The position numbers and the translations under genes were made by a program. The notes under the pieces were generated by a model. That model saw only the letters and a program-made list of their open reading frames with translations. It searched no databases and was not told where the DNA came from. DNA of 64,000 nt, taken from positions 715,248-779,247 of the forward strand of contig NW_023503408.1 of NCBI RefSeq assembly GCF_014529535.1, read 5' to 3'. Origin of the DNA: Bradysia coprophila. Lineage: Eukaryota > Arthropoda > Insecta > Diptera > Sciaridae. Within the stretch, counting starts at the first letter, position 1; every line of letters begins with the position of its first letter. This document shows, one piece after another, positions 10,461-22,571 of this stretch.

Positions 10461-10477
10461 TATTTGTTAACATATTA

Positions 10478-10623
10478 GGGTCCATCCATAAATTACGCAC
10501 GCGGTGGACGCGTAATTTTTGACCACCTCCCCCCGTTTCGCACGCGTTTTTCATATAAAAAGGTCTAATTTCCGAACCCCCCGCCTCCCCCCTTAGGTGA
10601 GTGAGTAATTTGTGAATGGCCCC
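10478..10623. mobile_element. 146-bp MITE with TTA target duplication
   Basis: The ends GGGTCCATCCATAAATTAC and (reverse strand) GGGGCCATTCACAAATTAC form ~20-bp TIRs. TTA flanks both sides (10475-10477 and 10624-10626). The opposite arm of the host element carries the uninterrupted site near 12410, which confirms the insertion. The TTA duplication fits the PIF/Harbinger type. Confidence 0.7.
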
Positions 10624-10890
10624 TTAAGGACTAACGTCACCGTGCACAGAATTCTCACTATCAGAGCTTATGATTCCTTACGAAGAATAAATAACAGTGA
10701 TTACAATTCCTAACGCCTGACGGAGAATAGTCCAATTTGATGGATACCAATTTCATTCTACATAAACAGCGTTTTAACACGCCGAGCGATCTGGCCCATT
10801 GCCCCGGAGCGAAGCGGAGGGCCGCAACGCGAGCCGGGCGCCGGAACGGTGTCGGTAACTTAGGAGTTAATTTTTTTTCTCTCGCATCGT

Positions 10891-11936
10891 CTACACGGAA
10901 AATTCGAGGATTTCGATAAAGGCTGTGGAACTTATAATATAGCTGCAAGACTTATAAAAATATAGCTACTGAACGCATATTCTAAAAATGTTGGTAATTT
11001 ACGTGCAATATGAGTTACACAACTATATTATGGATCACACAGCTACATTATGCACCGACAACACATGTTATAGCTAGGATTTGCATATTGTGGCTGTGTA
11101 CTCTATATCATAGCTGTGTAACGCATATTTGACGTATGAAAAATATAGCTGTGGGCTGCATATCAGAAAATGTATGGGACCATGCATTCAAGTCATCCGT
11201 GCTGATGCTCAATTGACATTAATGTTAATGGATAAAGAAAAATCGCACCAAAAACTGTTCTAAAACAGCTTAGCTGATTATAATGAGGTTTCATCATCAG
11301 GTTAATGGTAACGCCTCTTCAATAGTCAAAATCCGTAGAAACACAGACGAATGAAAATATCAGAAATTTCACTACATTAGAAACGAATTAATTAATTAGC
11401 CAAGTATTGCTCCTAAAAATCAAAATCGTCATTTCACAGATAATAATTGAATTGGCGATTCTTCACACAGTTTCAATTCACTTTCTTTCAGAACCTAAAG
11501 CCATTCTCCAAGTGACAACTGACAACTCACCAAACTAAAAATGCTAAATATAAAAACTACAGACTTGAATTAGGCTGTGTGCCGCATAATATAGCTGTAG
11601 AATTTATATTGTGGTAGCAACGCTTCGAAATAAGAACGTGTTAAAGCACAAGCAAAGTTAGCACAGCAGCAGCATAGGTGACGGTCGGATTCTCGGGTTA
11701 AGCATCAATCGGCGCGGTTAGTACTTAGATGGGTGACCGCAAAATTCATGAAAGTTTAGAAGAAAAAATTTTTATTTCTCGTGATAGATTTGAAATGCGG
11801 CTCACAGCTATACTATAAGTTGCACAGCTATTTTAACTACAGTCTTCGCAATATGCATTTCACAGCTATATGCCAAAAAATGGGGGTGCTAAGTCCACTT
11901 ATAGATCTCACACGCATATTGGGATTTTCCGTGTAA
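10891..11936. mobile_element. Possible inner element bounded by TACACGGAAAAT
   Basis: TACACGGAAAAT appears at 10891 and its reverse complement ends at about 11936. Between them are many A/T-rich ATAGCTGTG-type motifs in both orientations and the 5S-like segment. It may be the loop of the larger palindrome or a separate insertion in its centre. Confidence 0.4.
11674..11740 (+). repeat. 5S rRNA-derived sequence (SINE3-like or 5S pseudogene)
   Basis: GGTTAAGCATCAATCGGCGC followed by GGTTAGTACTTAGATGGGTG and ACCGC closely match the internal control region (A box, intermediate element and C box) of animal 5S rRNA. The preceding GGTCGGATTCTCG matches the helix III side. The remaining 5S sequence on both sides is missing or diverged, so this is a truncated 5S-derived relic and not a functional gene. 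Confidence 0.75.
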
Positions 11937-12489
11937 TAATGGGGATAGATATGCATGAACCGAAAAAATTTTATTTAGGAAATGTCTTTTTGTGACGGTT
12001 AATGCAAAGTCTGCATACCTTTTTTTTATATATTTGGTTCCGTAAATTTACATTTTATATAAAAAATATTACACAGAAAAATTGTGTCGATGCGAGAGAA
12101 AAACAATTAACTCCTAAGTTACCGACACCGTTCCGGCGCCCGGCTCGCATTGCGGCCCTCCGCTTCGCTCCGGGGCAATGGGCCGGATAGCTCGGCGTGT
12201 TAAAACGCTGTTTATGTAGAATGAAATTGGTATCCATCAAATTGGACTATTCTCCGTTAGGAATCGTAATCACTGCCAGTGAGAATATGCAGATAATCTA
12301 TCACCATTTTTCGTTTATTGTACAGTGACGGTAGAGTCCCTGAGACGTTATTTAGTCTTCGTCATAAGCTCTGCTAGTGAGAATTCTGTGCACGGTGATG
12401 CTAGTTCTTAATATGTTAACCAATAAAATCTTGATATATCAAGATTCGTTTCACCAAATCTTGATATATCAAGATATTTACTAATCTTG

Positions 12490-13140
12490 TATTTTTAATC
12501 TTGTGCTAAATTCAAGGACATTCGTTAAGAGTGATTTTGCAAACATACGACAATGTATTCGTCAATCTTTGGCACTTTCTAAACAATTAGACGGCTCCAC
12601 GGATCGCACCCAGGAACACAACGTCTATGTTATGGTACAGATCATAAACAAAGGCGCTACAGTATCAACACTTTTTCTAGGCTTCGCTCTTCCAAAATGT
12701 GGCGATGGAACAGAGTACCTGAAATGCCTGAAAACAGTGACAAAGGATGTTATTGAGTGGAAAGATTTGTTTCCATTGGCATATTCAGCAGTTACTGACG
12801 GAGAACATTTAAACAGACATATTTCAGGTCTCTGTACACGACTACAGCAAGAAAGATCGCAGATCCGTGGAGGGAGTAAGCTATTATTCTTCTGAATATG
12901 GTGCATAGTACACAGAGCCAATTTAGCATGGACTGCTACATCTAAGCTAATTATAGCCACAAGTGCTATTCAGTTGTGTCGTGATATATGCACTCATTTC
13001 CACAAGTCTTGTGTTCGTACCTTTAAACTCCAGCAGATCGCTGCCGAAAATAATTTACATGTACCGCTTCGTTATCCGAAATATTTCCAGTCCGCTGGGT
13101 TGAAAACGTACAGAGCCTTTTCACATCAACATTAAGAAGT
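12490..13140 (+). pseudogene. hAT-type transposase fragment (KIAA1586-like), broken
   Basis: An open frame at 12503-12895 carries an RNase H-like N-terminal half of a hAT transposase: QLDGSTDRTQEHN (first catalytic Asp region), TLFLGFALP and AVTDGEHLNRH. In the following bases a shifted frame carries IWCIVHRANLAW, the conserved C-x-x-H block. The frame then breaks again near 13130. The 5' end abuts the inverted-repeat element at 12521. No BED finger or C-terminal dimerisation region is found. Confidence 0.55.
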
Positions 13141-13221
13141 CCGATTCAATATCAACTTTGGAGTTACAACCAATCCAACGAAAACTGTTTGACCAATTAA
13201 ATTCTTCAAAAAATCAATGCA

Positions 13222-13416
13222 TTGAAGGCGGTTGGGAAGAACTATTTCGTCAGAACACCATCCACAGTGACGAAAAAAATATATTTTTATGGCTTCGAAT
13301 TGCAACAAGCTATGTATAAAGCCCGTAGAAGACGTAACGCTGGTTCATGTCCACAATTTACGGACAAACAGCGAATCTATTTAATTGATTCGTTGATCGC
13401 GCAGGTGAGAGAATGA
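13222..13416 (+). pseudogene. Unassigned coding remnant
   Basis: Two overlapping frames at 13140-13416 give peptide-like sequence with plausible composition (a W-rich ...EGGWEELF frame, then FTDKQRIYLIDSLIAQ). They shift into one another near 13300, which suggests a decayed transposase. I cannot name the family. Confidence 0.3.
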
Positions 13417-13654
13417 AGGCTCACCGCAGGCGCGGGGGTTTGGGGGCAGAGCCCACGCAGTTCGCCAGCCGTTAGAGTTAATACTTCCTCCTATGCGTGT
13501 TGCCCGGAAGCGTTTTGCGGACGAGTTCCTTACTAAGTACAACAATCATCTAACGCCATTCATTTTCAAGAAATTGGAGCTACAATACGAATTGACAGAA
13601 TTGATAGCATTTTCAGTTATAGAAGATGATAGCGCCCCAATGAAAATGGGCACA

Positions 13655-14599
13655 AAGTGACTGAAAGACATTACACCTGTATGTATTTCTCTGCAATGAT
13701 GATACCGTGTCGACATTTGTTTAAGTTTTGGCTGACGAAAGAAATGGACTTATTTCAACCGGACCTGTGTGCGTTGCGATGGCATAAGTCGTATTATTAT
13801 GATTCTCATCCAGCAATTAACTCATTTGAGTACGTACAACCGCGGCCACCAACACATGTCGTTCGTCTACGTTCCTTCGGAAATTGATAAGTTCAAAAAA
13901 AGTGCGACGATCACGAAAGACATTAACAATTTACTGTCCAATATGAGCAACAGTCAATTCGATTACTACCTTGGAAAGGTTCAGGATGTCAGAAGCGAGA
14001 TGTGTGGTGAACCGTCCGCCGCACAACTTTGTATTGAGGGATTACCAACCGTTAATGAAATTACAGCTGAATCAACAGTAAATCGTGCACCGATTCCTAC
14101 ACAACCGTCAATTTCCAGCTCTTCATCTAAAGTTCCCTCTTTACGAACTGAAAATCGAAATCCGGATGGACAAACAATGAACCAAGATGGAATAGTGAAT
14201 CGGGATATGTTGGAGGAAGGTGGCTCTGCTCAAGAAACCGAAATATCACCTGAGTGCAGTCAAGCCAATTTTGATCCAACAACAGACGAAACAGCATTCC
14301 AACCACAACAGATCGTTTCACAGCAACAACTTGAAACTTTCGCGTCATCATCAACTCCGGATTGTGCTGAAGGATCGTCCAAGTCTCAACCAATACTTAA
14401 AACAAGCACTGCGTTCCAACGAATCATTTTGCCACCAAAAAATGTTCCGTTAGGTCGGCCCAAGGGAGAAGGTAATACCGCAATTGGAATAAAGAAACGA
14501 AAACAAACATCCAATTCATCAGCATCTCAGAACCCAACACCCCCAAAAAAGAAGAAATTTGAAGATAAAAGTCTCAAAGAAGGCTGGGAAATACACTAG
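13655..14599 (+). pseudogene. MULE-type transposase C-terminus with SWIM zinc finger, frameshifted
   Basis: The frame at 13657-13887 has the SWIM signature YTCMYFSAMMIPCRHLFKF (C-x-F-x-x-M-x-x-P-C-R-H) followed by FQPDLCALRW, as in MULE transposases and ZSWIM proteins. The reading then shifts to the frame covering 13769-14599, which supplies a low-complexity linker and a basic tail with GRPKGEG and PPKKKKFED, a plausible nuclear signal. The catalytic core is not recognisable upstream. The stop at 14599 lies directly before the TIR at 14603, so the gene and this TIR may belong to one element. Confidence 0.55.
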
Positions 14600-14602
14600 G
14601 AT

Positions 14603-16919
14603 CGTGTAAATTGAGGTAAAATTAATTTTATGATTTTATTATGATCTGTATGGAATTCTGATTCCAAAATCATCAGGGGCAACTCCGGCAGCTCACTCGT
14701 TCCGCCTGTGGCGGCCGTTATGTCACTTTGGCTTCACTGAATTTGCATGCCCATTTCCAAACAGATATCGATCCCTGTTGAGGGCACTGTGCCGCCCTGA
14801 ATTGATCACTCAACCCCTTTTTTTTATCTTTTTCCTTAGGGACTAATCCACTTCCTTCAAAACAATACAAAACTGCACATTTTTAAACAGGAATTGCGTC
14901 TTCCGCAAGGATTACCATTGAGGTTCTTTCTCCTTTCGAGTAGCACGACTCTGGGTGGTTTTAGGTTCAGCCAAAAATCCAATTCATGTTCAAATACGTC
15001 GTGTGGGGTATCGCTGCAAAGGTGATAAAATAGAGTTTCAGATAAAATTAAATTAACACAAACTGAATGCGCTACATGGTGGTTCAAAGTTCGCCGAGAT
15101 ATTTCGGTTTTTTCGGAATTCTGGATACCTAAACATTTTTCGAAAATAAAAAAGTGTGCAGGATTTACTTAATTTACCATTACACGTCATTTAAAAACGA
15201 AATAACTAAAAAAATTACCACATTTTTTTTCACACTTTTGAAATACCCTATGAAAAAGTGCACTCTAGGCGGGATATCCCTTGAAGTTTTTGACCGATTT
15301 AAATTTTTTTAAAGCGTAAAGTATAGGATTTTAAATTGGCTACAAACTTCCCGAAGAAAGTTTTCGGGATTTTTTAGTATTTCGATGGGATTTCAAGTTT
15401 TTAATCATAAAAACATAGCTAACGCCGACCCGTACGAAACACCTATTCGTATCAAAAGCCTTTAATGTGAAACTCTTCATTTCTCTTACTTCATTTTCTT
15501 CTCTGCTGAAAAACTATTCTCCCTTTAAAATCACTTACATTATCCACTCTTTGCCTTGTTATCATATACAACTAAATTGCCGGAGGCAATATAGACAGCC
15601 CCGTACGAAGACAAATTTCATAAATTCCTATTTAAACAGCTATATACCGCTATATTTACCTATATTTTCCTATAAATAAACATTTCACAGATAAATATGC
15701 TATTATATAGCTCTATATGCCTGTATATAGCTCAATATAGCTCTATATAGGTATATATCGATGTCCGTATATGGAATCCCTGAAACCCCACACACATAAC
15801 AAATTATTTCCATGTTAACAGAAACTCTCTAAGTACCATTTTTCCCAAGATATATCACTTTTATTAAAATCCAATATGGCCGCCGGCAGCCATTTTGTTA
15901 GGAGACCAGAAATAGTACCGACGCTTTACATTCGTTAATACCTTTCAAACAAAAAAAAAATCATGAAATTCGGTCAAAATTTACTCGAGATATTGTCAAA
16001 ATACACCACGTTCACTGTACGGCCGAGTAGCCAGATAAGAGCTCACTCCAAGAGACCTAGCTCACGCTCCGGAGAACATAATTTCATAAATTTTTTTTCC
16101 CTGATTGGTACGGTCAATACCTATCTTATCAAGCTAAAACAGACGAAATATGTTCAAATGTGGCCGACCTACAAGCAAAAACTGCTTGCCGCCCTGTGCC
16201 TGTTCCACACCAAGGGAACTAACTCACGAGTCGGTCATCCGATTTCCATAAACTTTTTTTTTTGTCGATCGGTATTGTAAATACCTTTTATTTGACGTAT
16301 CACTTACAAGTTTAAAGTTTAAATGTCCGGAGATATCTTCGAAAAACCGTAAAGCACTTATTGGGCCACAGCTCGGGAGGGGTCGATCCAAAATCACTCA
16401 TCTTCGAACTTAGCCTGTCTTTTGACATTACCAAACGGGAAAAAAAAGAATTTTCAAAATCGGATGCGTTTTACTCAAGTTATCGTGCAGACAGACAGAC
16501 GGACATTTTTTTTCGCGGATTTGGCATCTCTAGACAACCACAATAGGTTTCCCCTTACTCAGGGAGTCCAATTCGACGTGTTACAAACGTATGCGTAAAC
16601 CTATAAGACCCCAGTACTTCGTACGGGTCTAAAAATGACCCTCACACTTCCGCCATTTTTTTCGGCCATTTTAGATTTTTTTTGTCAACAAAAAATTACT
16701 CTAAAAAAAACTTTGAACATTTAAGAATATTTTACAGCTTATTCCACATCGATATCTTTTTGGAAATGGGCATGAAAATTCAGTGAAACCAAAGTGACAT
16801 AACGGCCGCTCCAGGCGGAACGAGTGAGCTGCCGGAGTTACCCCTGATGATTTTGGAATCAGCATTCCATACAGATCATAATAAAATCATAAAATCAATT
16901 TTACCTTAATTTGCACAAT
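14603..16919. mobile_element. Element or paired ends with ~175-bp inverted repeats
   Basis: 14603-14780 and 16745-16919 are inverted copies, over 90% identical by eye (ATCAGGGG, ACTCCGGCAGCTCACTCG, AACGGCCGCC-like landmarks). They enclose about 2 kb that includes dispersed-repeat copy 2. Long TIRs suit a MULE, consistent with the SWIM remnant next door. The interior left part (14781-15410) has no recognisable gene. Confidence 0.55.
15411..16620 (+). repeat. Dispersed repeat, copy 2
   Basis: It is the inverted partner of 1-1168 and extends further right, past the GACAGACAGACGG microsatellite remnant (16490-16505) to a CAGTACTTCGTACGGGTCT end near 16626. The right end is related to the end at 23641 (CCCCGTACGAACTACTGGG). 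The (GTCY)n tract is much shorter here than in copy 1. Confidence 0.7.
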
Positions 16920-16983
16920 CTTTTGCCTTAGCGGACACACTACTAATTGGCCTGAAAATCGAATTGGGCACAAGAAAATTACA

Positions 16984-17175
16984 ATGAGCGACATCATACA
17001 AGATCCGCATACATTTAACCGTTTGAGACACAAACAGATTAACCTCCCATCGATTCAACTTTATCTCGACAAGAAAACATATAAGTACATCGAAGGGGAA
17101 CTCGAACGCTTAAAGAAGACACCATATGCATGTCGGAAGTGTCAGAGACACTTAAGGCCCGTCATTGGGAAATGA
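16984..17175 (+). CDS. Short unassigned frame at the edge of the foldback nest
   Basis: This 63-codon frame has charged, protein-like composition and a C-x-x-C pair near its end (YACRKCQRHLRPVIGK). Its last codons overlap the left outer arm at 17149. A related reading occurs in the mirror arm at 22673-22882 on the minus strand. It could be a small piece of a decayed transposon protein. No family is recognised. Confidence 0.25.
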   Translation: MSDIIQDPHTFNRLRHKQINLPSIQLYLDKKTYKYIEGELERLKKTPYACRKCQRHLRPVIGK

Positions 17176-17410
17176 CAGGACAGCTTCCCGAAAATGTATG
17201 GAAAATTTTTCTCACAAAAATTCACCGAAAAAATTCAAAGAAACTCACCTCTTATGCTTTCCATTGTATTCGGGCATAGTCTCTTTAGGTCGCCAAGGCA
17301 TATTTGAACACTAAACACTTTTTACTCGATGCAAAAACAAAAAATTCTTTTTTGTTTTGTCGCGACAAAAACACAGAAAATATTTCGACACAACTGTGAC
17401 ACTCCTCTTT

Positions 17411-18778
17411 TATAAGTACTAGGATGAATGTTTGCTGTGTTCACTTCGGTGATAAAATATTCTCATTCAAAAAAGTATAATATAAATCATGAAACAGTTG
17501 ACAAAGGGTAGCGTATACATTTAATAATGCTCATCGACCATTTTTTAAAGTTTTACGAGAGCTCAGCGGACATTCTCTCAACGATGGGAGAGCATTTATT
17601 AAAAATTTAGCCTCTCGTAAGACTGCGCTGAGCGTAAATAAATGCTCGTTCCTATTTAGTAAGCTAAGAAGACTTCGCGAAGTCTAATTATGCCACCTCT
17701 TTGAATAAAAATATCGGCTGAGTTCTAATAATTCTCTGCTGAGCTTTGACAAACCTCTAATGAGTTCTAATAAATCTCCGCTAGGCTTCAGTAAGAGTCC
17801 GTCAGACCTTTGCACGTTGTAGTAAGGCAATGAAGCTAAGCGAACACTCAATAAGCATCAGCGGATACCTAATAATTGTTGCTATGGTTTAATAAGACTC
17901 CACTTAGCTTTGGCAGATCTCCGCTGAGTGTCCGATTCGCTCCATTAAGCCTTACTGCAACTTGCTTAGGCCTAACGGACACTTCCTGAAGCCTAGCGGA
18001 GAATTATTATTCGACAAAGGGTAGCGTATACATTTAATAATGCTCATCGACCATTTTTTAAAGTTTTACGAGAGCTCAGCGGACATTCTCTCAACGATGG
18101 GAGAGCATTTATTAAAAATTTAGCCTCTCGTAAGACTGCGCTGAGCGTAAATAAATGCTCGTTCCTATTTAGTAAGCTAAGAAGACTTCGCGAAGTCTAA
18201 TTATGCCACCTCTTTGAATAAAAATATCGGCTGAGTTCTAATAATTCTCTGCTGACCTCTAATAATTCTTCGCTGAGCTCTAACAAACCTCCGCTGAGCT
18301 CTAATAATTCTCCGCTAGGCTTCAGGAAGTGTCCGTTAGGCCTAAGCAAGTTGCAGTAAGGCTTAATGGAGCGAATCGGACACTCAGCGGAGATCTGCCA
18401 AAGCTAAGTGGAGTCTTATTAAATCATAGCAACAATTATTAGGTATCCGCTGATGCTTATTGAGTGTTCGCTTAGCTTCATTGCCTTACTACAACGTGCA
18501 AAGGTCTGACGGACTCTTACTGAAGCCTAGCGGAGATTTATTAGAACTCATTAGAGGTTTGTCAAAGCTCAGCGGAGAATTATTAGAGCTCAGCCGATAT
18601 TTTTGTTCGAAGAGGTGGCATAATTAGACTCAGCGAAGTCTTGTTAGCTTACTAAAGAAGTGGGAGAGGTTACAATTTTAATAAATGTCTACCATCGTTG
18701 AAGTGTCGGACACTTTTTTGAATGAAAATATTTTACCGCCGAAGTGAACACAGCAAACATTCATTCTAGTCCTTATAA
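17411..18778. mobile_element. Foldback element built of CTCCGCTGAGCTCTAATAATT-like units
   Basis: The ends pair (TATAAGTACTAGGATGAATG against its reverse complement) and almost the whole length folds back on itself. The arms consist of degenerate ~20-bp units with CTCCGCTGAG and TAATAATT in alternating orientation. A 243-bp segment (17500-17742) is repeated without visible change in direct orientation at 18013-18255. Long inverted repeats made of short repeats are the hallmark of insect foldback elements. Confidence 0.75.
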
Positions 18779-18781
18779 TAG

Positions 18782-21700
18782 CCCAAGTAGCATTTCATAA
18801 CCGCGGTTGGAAAAATGACTAATTCGTTGCCAACTTTTTCGTTGCCCACCGGTTATGTAACGAATAAGTTGGGTTCACAATAACTTATTCGTTTTATAAC
18901 CGTTTCACAACTAATTCGTTATCATTCAATTTTTAACGAATTAGTTGTACAACCGGTTTTAAACGAATAAGTGAATCGATAATTTTTGTCAAAAACTTAT
19001 TCGTCAATTAACCGTCATACAACCAATAAGTTGGAGTAATCTCTTTCACGAATTCGTCGTAAAACGGTAATGCAACTAATACATTTTCAGTTGTTGCGTC
19101 AGTTGGAATCAAGATGTCATGCAAAAATGTTTGCTCGAAAATGTAATCTATGAGAAAATTTTAATTCTTTAGTAAACTAGGCCCCACCTCTTGGGTGGGT
19201 CAGGTCCCTTGACTGGCTTTTTTTTTCTATGATTCCAGTCTTAGTTTTCTAACCATTTTTAAATGAGGTGGTGTTTTTGAGATCACAAAAGTAAAGTCAC
19301 ATGAAAAGGTGATGTATCTTTTATTTAGAAAACAGCAGTCATCACATGCTTCATTTTACTCATATTTATTTAATTTCCTGAAGAAACAAAAAGAGCTATG
19401 AGTCGTAGGTTTAGTGAGCGATATCTTACTCCTAATATGAGTCTCCCATATAGTCCACGAAAAGCGCTGAACAGGTGGCGCATATCTTGCCTACCTCTTA
19501 AAAAAAACTCATGTGAATTACGACCCTCGCGTCGCTCTGGCGAAGTTCACTCTCGTGCAAACACTTTAGGAACGAAAAAATTTCTTTTAAGAACACGATT
19601 TCACGCAAAAATTGTCGTATATCGCAGATTACCAGTCCAATAAAGTCCAATGTTCGAATTTAACCACATGAATTACGATACTGGTGGAAAACACTTAATA
19701 TTTTCAAATCTGCGATTTTTGAAGCCTCTGAGAATTACTCGAGTTATCGTGTGTTATCAAGCAAGTAAGATACGAACTTAAAATCGGGTAAAAATTACTT
19801 AAGTTATCACGATAACAAGGAAAAGCGTCTGAGTATAATTTCTCCCATATCTTGTAAAAACGATCACAAAATTATAGTTGTACTCTTTACTCCATTACGA
19901 GGCTTTTATATTGTCTCCTAAAAAGCGCTATGAATGGAAGGTCCAGTGAGGTACGTTTAACTCCAAAGATGAGTCTACCAAAAGCGCTGAAAAAGTGACG
20001 TATTTCTTGCCTACCTCTTGAAAAAATAAAACTCGTGTGAATTACGGCCCTCGCTCCGCTCTGGCCGCAAAGTTCACACTCGTTCAAACATTTTACGAAC
20101 GAAAAAAATTGTTTTAAGAATACGATTTCACGCAAAAATTGTCGTATATCCCAGATTACTAGTCCAATTAAATTCCAATGTTCGAGTTTAACCACATGAA
20201 TTACTGGTCGAAATTGATTTTTGAAGCTTTTGAGAATTACTCGAGCTATCGGTTTCTGAAGCAAGCAAGCAAAAACTCTTTTGGGAAGCACTTCTAAATT
20301 GTTAGATCCGAAATCCAGAACTTCACTACTCGTCAAATACGAAATTTTTCTGGAAATCCGTTGCAAAAATGTCGTGGTAAACGAGTTATATTTACAATTA
20401 CTCCAAACTCACTACTTCAATATCATTCTCTGTCAATTAAAACAAAAATATTTGAAAATCGGGTAAAAATTACTCAAGGTATCGCACGGTAACAAGAAAA
20501 AGCGTCTGTGTAGAATTTCTCCCATCTCGTTGTTCGAACATTATCCATCTGCAAACTCAGCCTCAAGATTTTCAATCTTCGTCGATTAAGACAAAATCTT
20601 TGAAAATCGGATAAGAATTATGGAAGTTATCGCGGTAACAAGTAAAAAAATCTCTTGAGAATTACTCCCAACTCATTACTCCAATATTGCCCATCCACGA
20701 ACTTAACCTCATGATTTTCATTCTCCGTGGATTAAAACCAATATTTTGAAAATCGGTAAAGAATTACTCGAGTTATCGAGTCCACAAGGAAAAGCGTCTG
20801 TGTAGAATTTCTCCCATCTTGTTGTTCTAACATTATCCATCTGCAAACTCAACCTCAAGAATTTCAATCTTCGTCGAATTACACAAAAAATTTGAAAATC
20901 TTATAAGAATTAGGGAATTTATCGCGGTAACAAGGAATAAAATTCTGTTGAGAATTACTCCCATCTCATTACCCCAATATTGCCCATCTACGAACTTAAC
21001 CTCATGGTTTTCATTCTCCGTCGATTAAAACCAAAATTTTGCAAATCGGTAAAGAATTACTCGAGTTATCGAGTCCACAAGTGTACGGACGTTTTCTGTA
21101 TTTAACGTTTTTTGCCCATGTAGAACATTTTCAAAATATCAAAGTGAACTTAGCGTTACGGACATTTAAGGGTATTTTCTTTCATAAGACCCTGACTTTC
21201 AGTCAAGGGAATAATTCAATTTTAATCCGATGGCACAATGTGAAAGAATGAATTAATAATGTGAAGTTTGAAAATTGTGCTGAAAATTGTTAATATTGTG
21301 TATCATAATGCCAAATTGTAAATCAACATTTTATTGATCAATTTCACAATTTTTGTCTGCCGCTGTTGTCGAAGTTAGGATTCTTATGTCTTGTTAGGTG
21401 TCTTTAAGAATATCTCGGTAGAACTTAGGATCGACAACAGTTTCTTACAACAAAAGTGAAGTAGATGGATGAAATTTTGTTTAATTGGCATAACAGAAGG
21501 CTAGGTGAAGCTGCTTACAGTTTTTGCGATTGTAAACAACGTCACCTGTCCTTAAAACAAAACAGTGAAATCTTTCATTATCATTGATAATGTCCGTAGA
21601 AACGCTTAAAAAAACGTCTGACAGACTAATTGTTGACCAAAATTGAACTGTGAAGAAAAGAAGTCATCGTGCCTCTTATTTTATTGTGCCACCGAGAATT

Positions 21701-22571
21701 GAAATACGACTCTTTTCAGCACTCATATCAGTATTGTAAAGTGACTTGTTTCAGCACCCGTTTGATGTGATATTACAACACTCAAAGCAGTGTTGAAATG
21801 AAATTCGTATGAGTTATTACAGCATTCGTTTTAAAAAAATGCAAAGCAACGTGATCGATCAAATTCGAAGAGTGATTGTTTACAATGAAAATTCTGAATT
21901 TTTGTGCATTTGTCTATTTCAATTCTCGGTTGGCACAAAGCATGATGTGTTACACGTATTGTAATGATATTTTTTCAGCACACGACCCAATTTTCCTTAC
22001 TCGCTCCGCTCGTAAGGAAAACTTGGGTCTAGTGCTGAAAAAATCAACATTACAATACTTGTAACACAACATACTATTTACACACCAAATGAGGCATAAT
22101 TAATTAAACGAATTAATTTCAGTGCATACAAACGTATTTTTAGTGCATAAATGATGTGAATTGATTTACGAATATCCTATTACAGATAAAAGTTACAATG
22201 TAACAACGTGTAGTATAGCTAGAAGCTGAAAATATTGACAAACGAACAAGTTGTAAAACGGTAGAACAACCGTGTTACAACGAAAAAGTTAGACAATATT
22301 GAACTTTTAATTGTGACTTATAAGTTACACGATGGTTTTACAACCGTTTCACAACTTTAACCAATTCGTTGTACAACCGTCATACAACCAATTCGTTAAT
22401 AGAATTCCACAACTTTTGCAACTGGGCAAAAACCGTCGTACAACCGTTGCTACAACGTTGTGGTAACGTTGCGACAACTAATTGGTTAGTTTTGGTTAGC
22501 TCCGAATTATTTACAACCGCGGTGTAATAACGGTTGTACAATCGAATTTTAACCGTTGAATGCTACTTGGG
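18782..22571. mobile_element. 3.8-kb element with CCCAAGTAGCATT ends
   Basis: The 13-bp TIR CCCAAGTAGCATT lies at 18782 and inverted at 22571. Both subterminal regions (about 300-370 bp) are packed with ACAACCGTT and ACTTATTCGTT type motifs in both orientations. The interior has a ~250-bp direct duplication (19400-19660 against 19910-20200) and ~150-bp tandem units around 20450-21070 (landmarks GATTTTCAATCTTCGTCG, ATCGCGGTAACAAG). No transposase is seen, so it is non-autonomous. Confidence 0.65.

Larger units (their letters stand above)
10245..12521. mobile_element. 2.28-kb long-inverted-repeat element
   Basis: ATGTCCTTGAATTTAGCACA at 10245 is the reverse complement of the right end at 12521, and homology continues inward for several hundred bp on each side (to about 10885 and 12088). 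The arms contain AAGATT-rich palindromic tandem repeats and the segment near CACCGTGCACAGAATTCTCA. They also hold an unusually GC-rich block (10795-10860; mirrored at 12115-12190). The two arms differ by a 146-bp MITE and by tandem repeat number. The interior holds degenerate ATAGCTGTGTAACGCATAT-like motifs and the 5S-like sequence. No transposase is visible, so it is non-autonomous. Confidence 0.75.

Noticed and set aside
11674..11740. Functional 5S rRNA gene
   Set aside because: The outer 5S helices are missing or diverged, and it lies inside a transposon.
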